Assembly (NCBI GenBank): GCA_902517815.1
Contig: CABYED010000012.1
Coordinates: 1 to 53,123, forward strand
Direction of reading: 5' to 3'
DNA: 53,123 nt
Source: an uncultured SAR116 cluster alpha proteobacterium
GTDB lineage: Bacteria; Pseudomonadota; Alphaproteobacteria; Puniceispirillales; Marisalimonadaceae
Shown: positions 52,282-53,123 of the stretch, one piece after another
Position numbering within the stretch: the stretch's first letter is position 1
Layout: each line of letters opens with the position of its first letter
Position numbers and translations under genes: made by a program
Notes under the pieces: generated by a model
The model's database searches: none
Seen by the model: only the letters and a program-made list of their open reading frames with translations
Told to the model about the DNA's origin: nothing

Positions 52282-52639
52282 TGTAATTTTAGCAAGTGAA
52301 AGAATAATAAACGAATATAAATACTTTTATGTTATAAGAGATTTGTATCCTGAAACACATCTACAATCTTTAGTTATACCTAAAAGACATATAGTAAGTT
52401 ACTTTGAGTGTAATTAAGATGAATATAATGAAATACCAATTGTACTTAGCACTCAAAAAACTTAACTTACTCTGACTGATGAAAGCAGTACTGGTTTTAA
52501 CATAGGAACGAATATCGGTGAAGATGCAGGATAGACTGTATTTCATTTCCATACTTATGTTATTCCCAGAAGAAAAGGTGATATTGAAAATCCTATAGGT
52601 AGTGTAAGAGGAGTTATCCCTAATAAGCAACGTTATTAA
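52282..52639 (+). pseudogene. Decayed HIT-family hydrolase gene
   Basis: From 52298 the frame reads ERIINEYKYFYVIRDLYPET, LVIPKRHIVSYFECN, STGFNIGTNIGEDAG, TVFHFHTYVIPRRKGD, IENPIGSVRGVIPNKQ and ends at 52639. This is a HIT (histidine-triad) nucleotide hydrolase/transferase domain. It is interrupted by TAA at 52415 and 52463 and TAG at 52532 (at the Gln of the conserved AGQT). The third histidine of the triad is Tyr (HFHTY instead of HxHxH). The N-terminal CNFS is in a different frame. It follows the HNH pseudogene closely; the pair probably formed one operon. Confidence 0.75.
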
Positions 52640-52746
52640 TCAGACGACAAATTATATTTTAGATTGATCAGATTAAAAAATTGTAAAATAATTAATTTAA
52701 AAGAACATTTAGTAACTAGGGTAGTTAAAATTTTGAGAATTTAATA

Positions 52747-53123
52747 ATGAAAAAACTTTTTATAATAATTTTGATATTTTTGATACAGTCTTTTCCATCT
52801 TTTGGAAGTGTAGATGGCAAAGGAATTGTTTGTAAGTGTTTAGATTGTAGGTTAGAACATTTAGACCCTTCTTCATATATTCCAAATAATATTCCTACAG
52901 AAATTGGATTTCATTTTAAAATTAATAAGGTAGCTATATATTATATAAGCAAAATTGGTGATAAAATTAAGGTAAGTGAGAATATTCAAACAACTCTTCG
53001 AAAGAAAAAAAGATTTTTGTCTGATGAAAATGAAATTAAATGGACCTATAAAGATAGTTTAAATATTTACGCTTATTCTTTAGATAGAAAGACATTAATT
53101 TTGAGCAAGATGAATATTACAAA
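52747..53123 (+). CDS. Secreted protein of unknown function, 3' end cut off by the window
   Basis: ATG 52747 opens a frame that remains open for 125 codons to the window edge. A signal peptide (MKKLFIIILIFLIQSFPSFG) is followed by SVDGKGIVCKCLDC, with three cysteines, and a Lys-rich beta-looking domain (GFHFKINKVAIYYISKIG). The SxDGKGxxCxC opening is, as I remember, common in short exported proteins of marine alphaproteobacteria and other marine bacteria, often found several per genome. Function unknown. The frame is intact, unlike the two genes before it. Confidence 0.65.
   Translation, partial: MKKLFIIILIFLIQSFPSFGSVDGKGIVCKCLDCRLEHLDPSSYIPNNIPTEIGFHFKINKVAIYYISKIGDKIKVSENIQTTLRKKKRFLSDENEIKWTYKDSLNIYAYSLDRKTLILSKMNIT

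Noticed and set aside
52370-52630. An 86-codon frame opposite the HIT pseudogene.
   Set aside because: It is a shadow; the HIT motifs are on the plus strand.
51684-52639. Many in-frame TAA/TAG/TGA codons in otherwise readable genes suggested stop-codon reassignment.
   Set aside because: There are also frameshifts, a shortened middle and a lost histidine in the HIT triad, and all neighbouring intact genes end normally at TAA, TAG and TGA. Decay explains it better.

Overview
The window is AT-rich DNA (roughly 30% GC by eye) with short intergenic gaps and strongly A/T-biased codons. Several features point to a streamlined, probably marine alphaproteobacterium with a polar flagellum. They are a circularly permuted (two-piece) tmRNA gene, an alpha-type SspB, a DUF2794 protein, a PomA/PomB-like stator pair, and a bactofilin/M23-peptidase locus. 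The lineage assignment is inference; no rRNA gene is present.

Bases 1-12.6 kb hold envelope and motility genes: a YfgM-like TPR protein, bamB and der on the plus strand, then motA-motB and a gene for a ribosome-recycling-factor-like protein on the minus strand. Next come a DUF1566 protein, rpoN (sigma-54), an unlisted 59-codon gene, a minus-strand operon for a membrane protein and an M23 endopeptidase, and three tandem bactofilin genes. I read five candidate sigma-54 (-24/-12) promoters here, all close to rpoN. Two pairs face each other and share one -12 TGCA, so motA and the DUF1566 gene, and likewise the M23 and bactofilin operons, appear to start from mirrored overlapping promoters.

Bases 12.7-25.3 kb carry metabolism: a hydrolase, purU, trxB, and an operon for the carboxyspermidine route to spermidine (speA, carboxyspermidine dehydrogenase, carboxyspermidine decarboxylase, speB). 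speA is broken by one extra A in a run of nine. After that come msrA, rpmJ (L36), a D-tartrate dehydratase gene, class I fumarase, sspB, and the permuted ssrA next to its adaptor gene.

Bases 25.4-47.6 kb are housekeeping: thyA-folA, mrp, hflK-hflC-degP, serB, miaA, ilvB-ilvN-ilvC, the rod-shape operon mreB-mreC-mreD-mrdA-rodA followed by a short SbmA/BacA-like transporter and a glycosyltransferase-like protein, then glmU and glmS.

From the glmS stop codon to the window end the character changes. A 2.8-kb segment bounded by perfect 12-bp inverted repeats starts seven bases after glmS, the classic neighbourhood for Tn7-type insertion, but it encodes no visible transposase. It carries a protein with five zinc ribbons and an embedded PD-(D/E)XK/Vsr-like nuclease domain, a secreted protein between two copies of an ~80-bp repeat, and a small HTH protein. 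Beyond it lie decayed genes (an HTH protein, an HNH endonuclease, a HIT hydrolase), a lipoprotein and a truncated secreted protein. This is an accessory island in decay.
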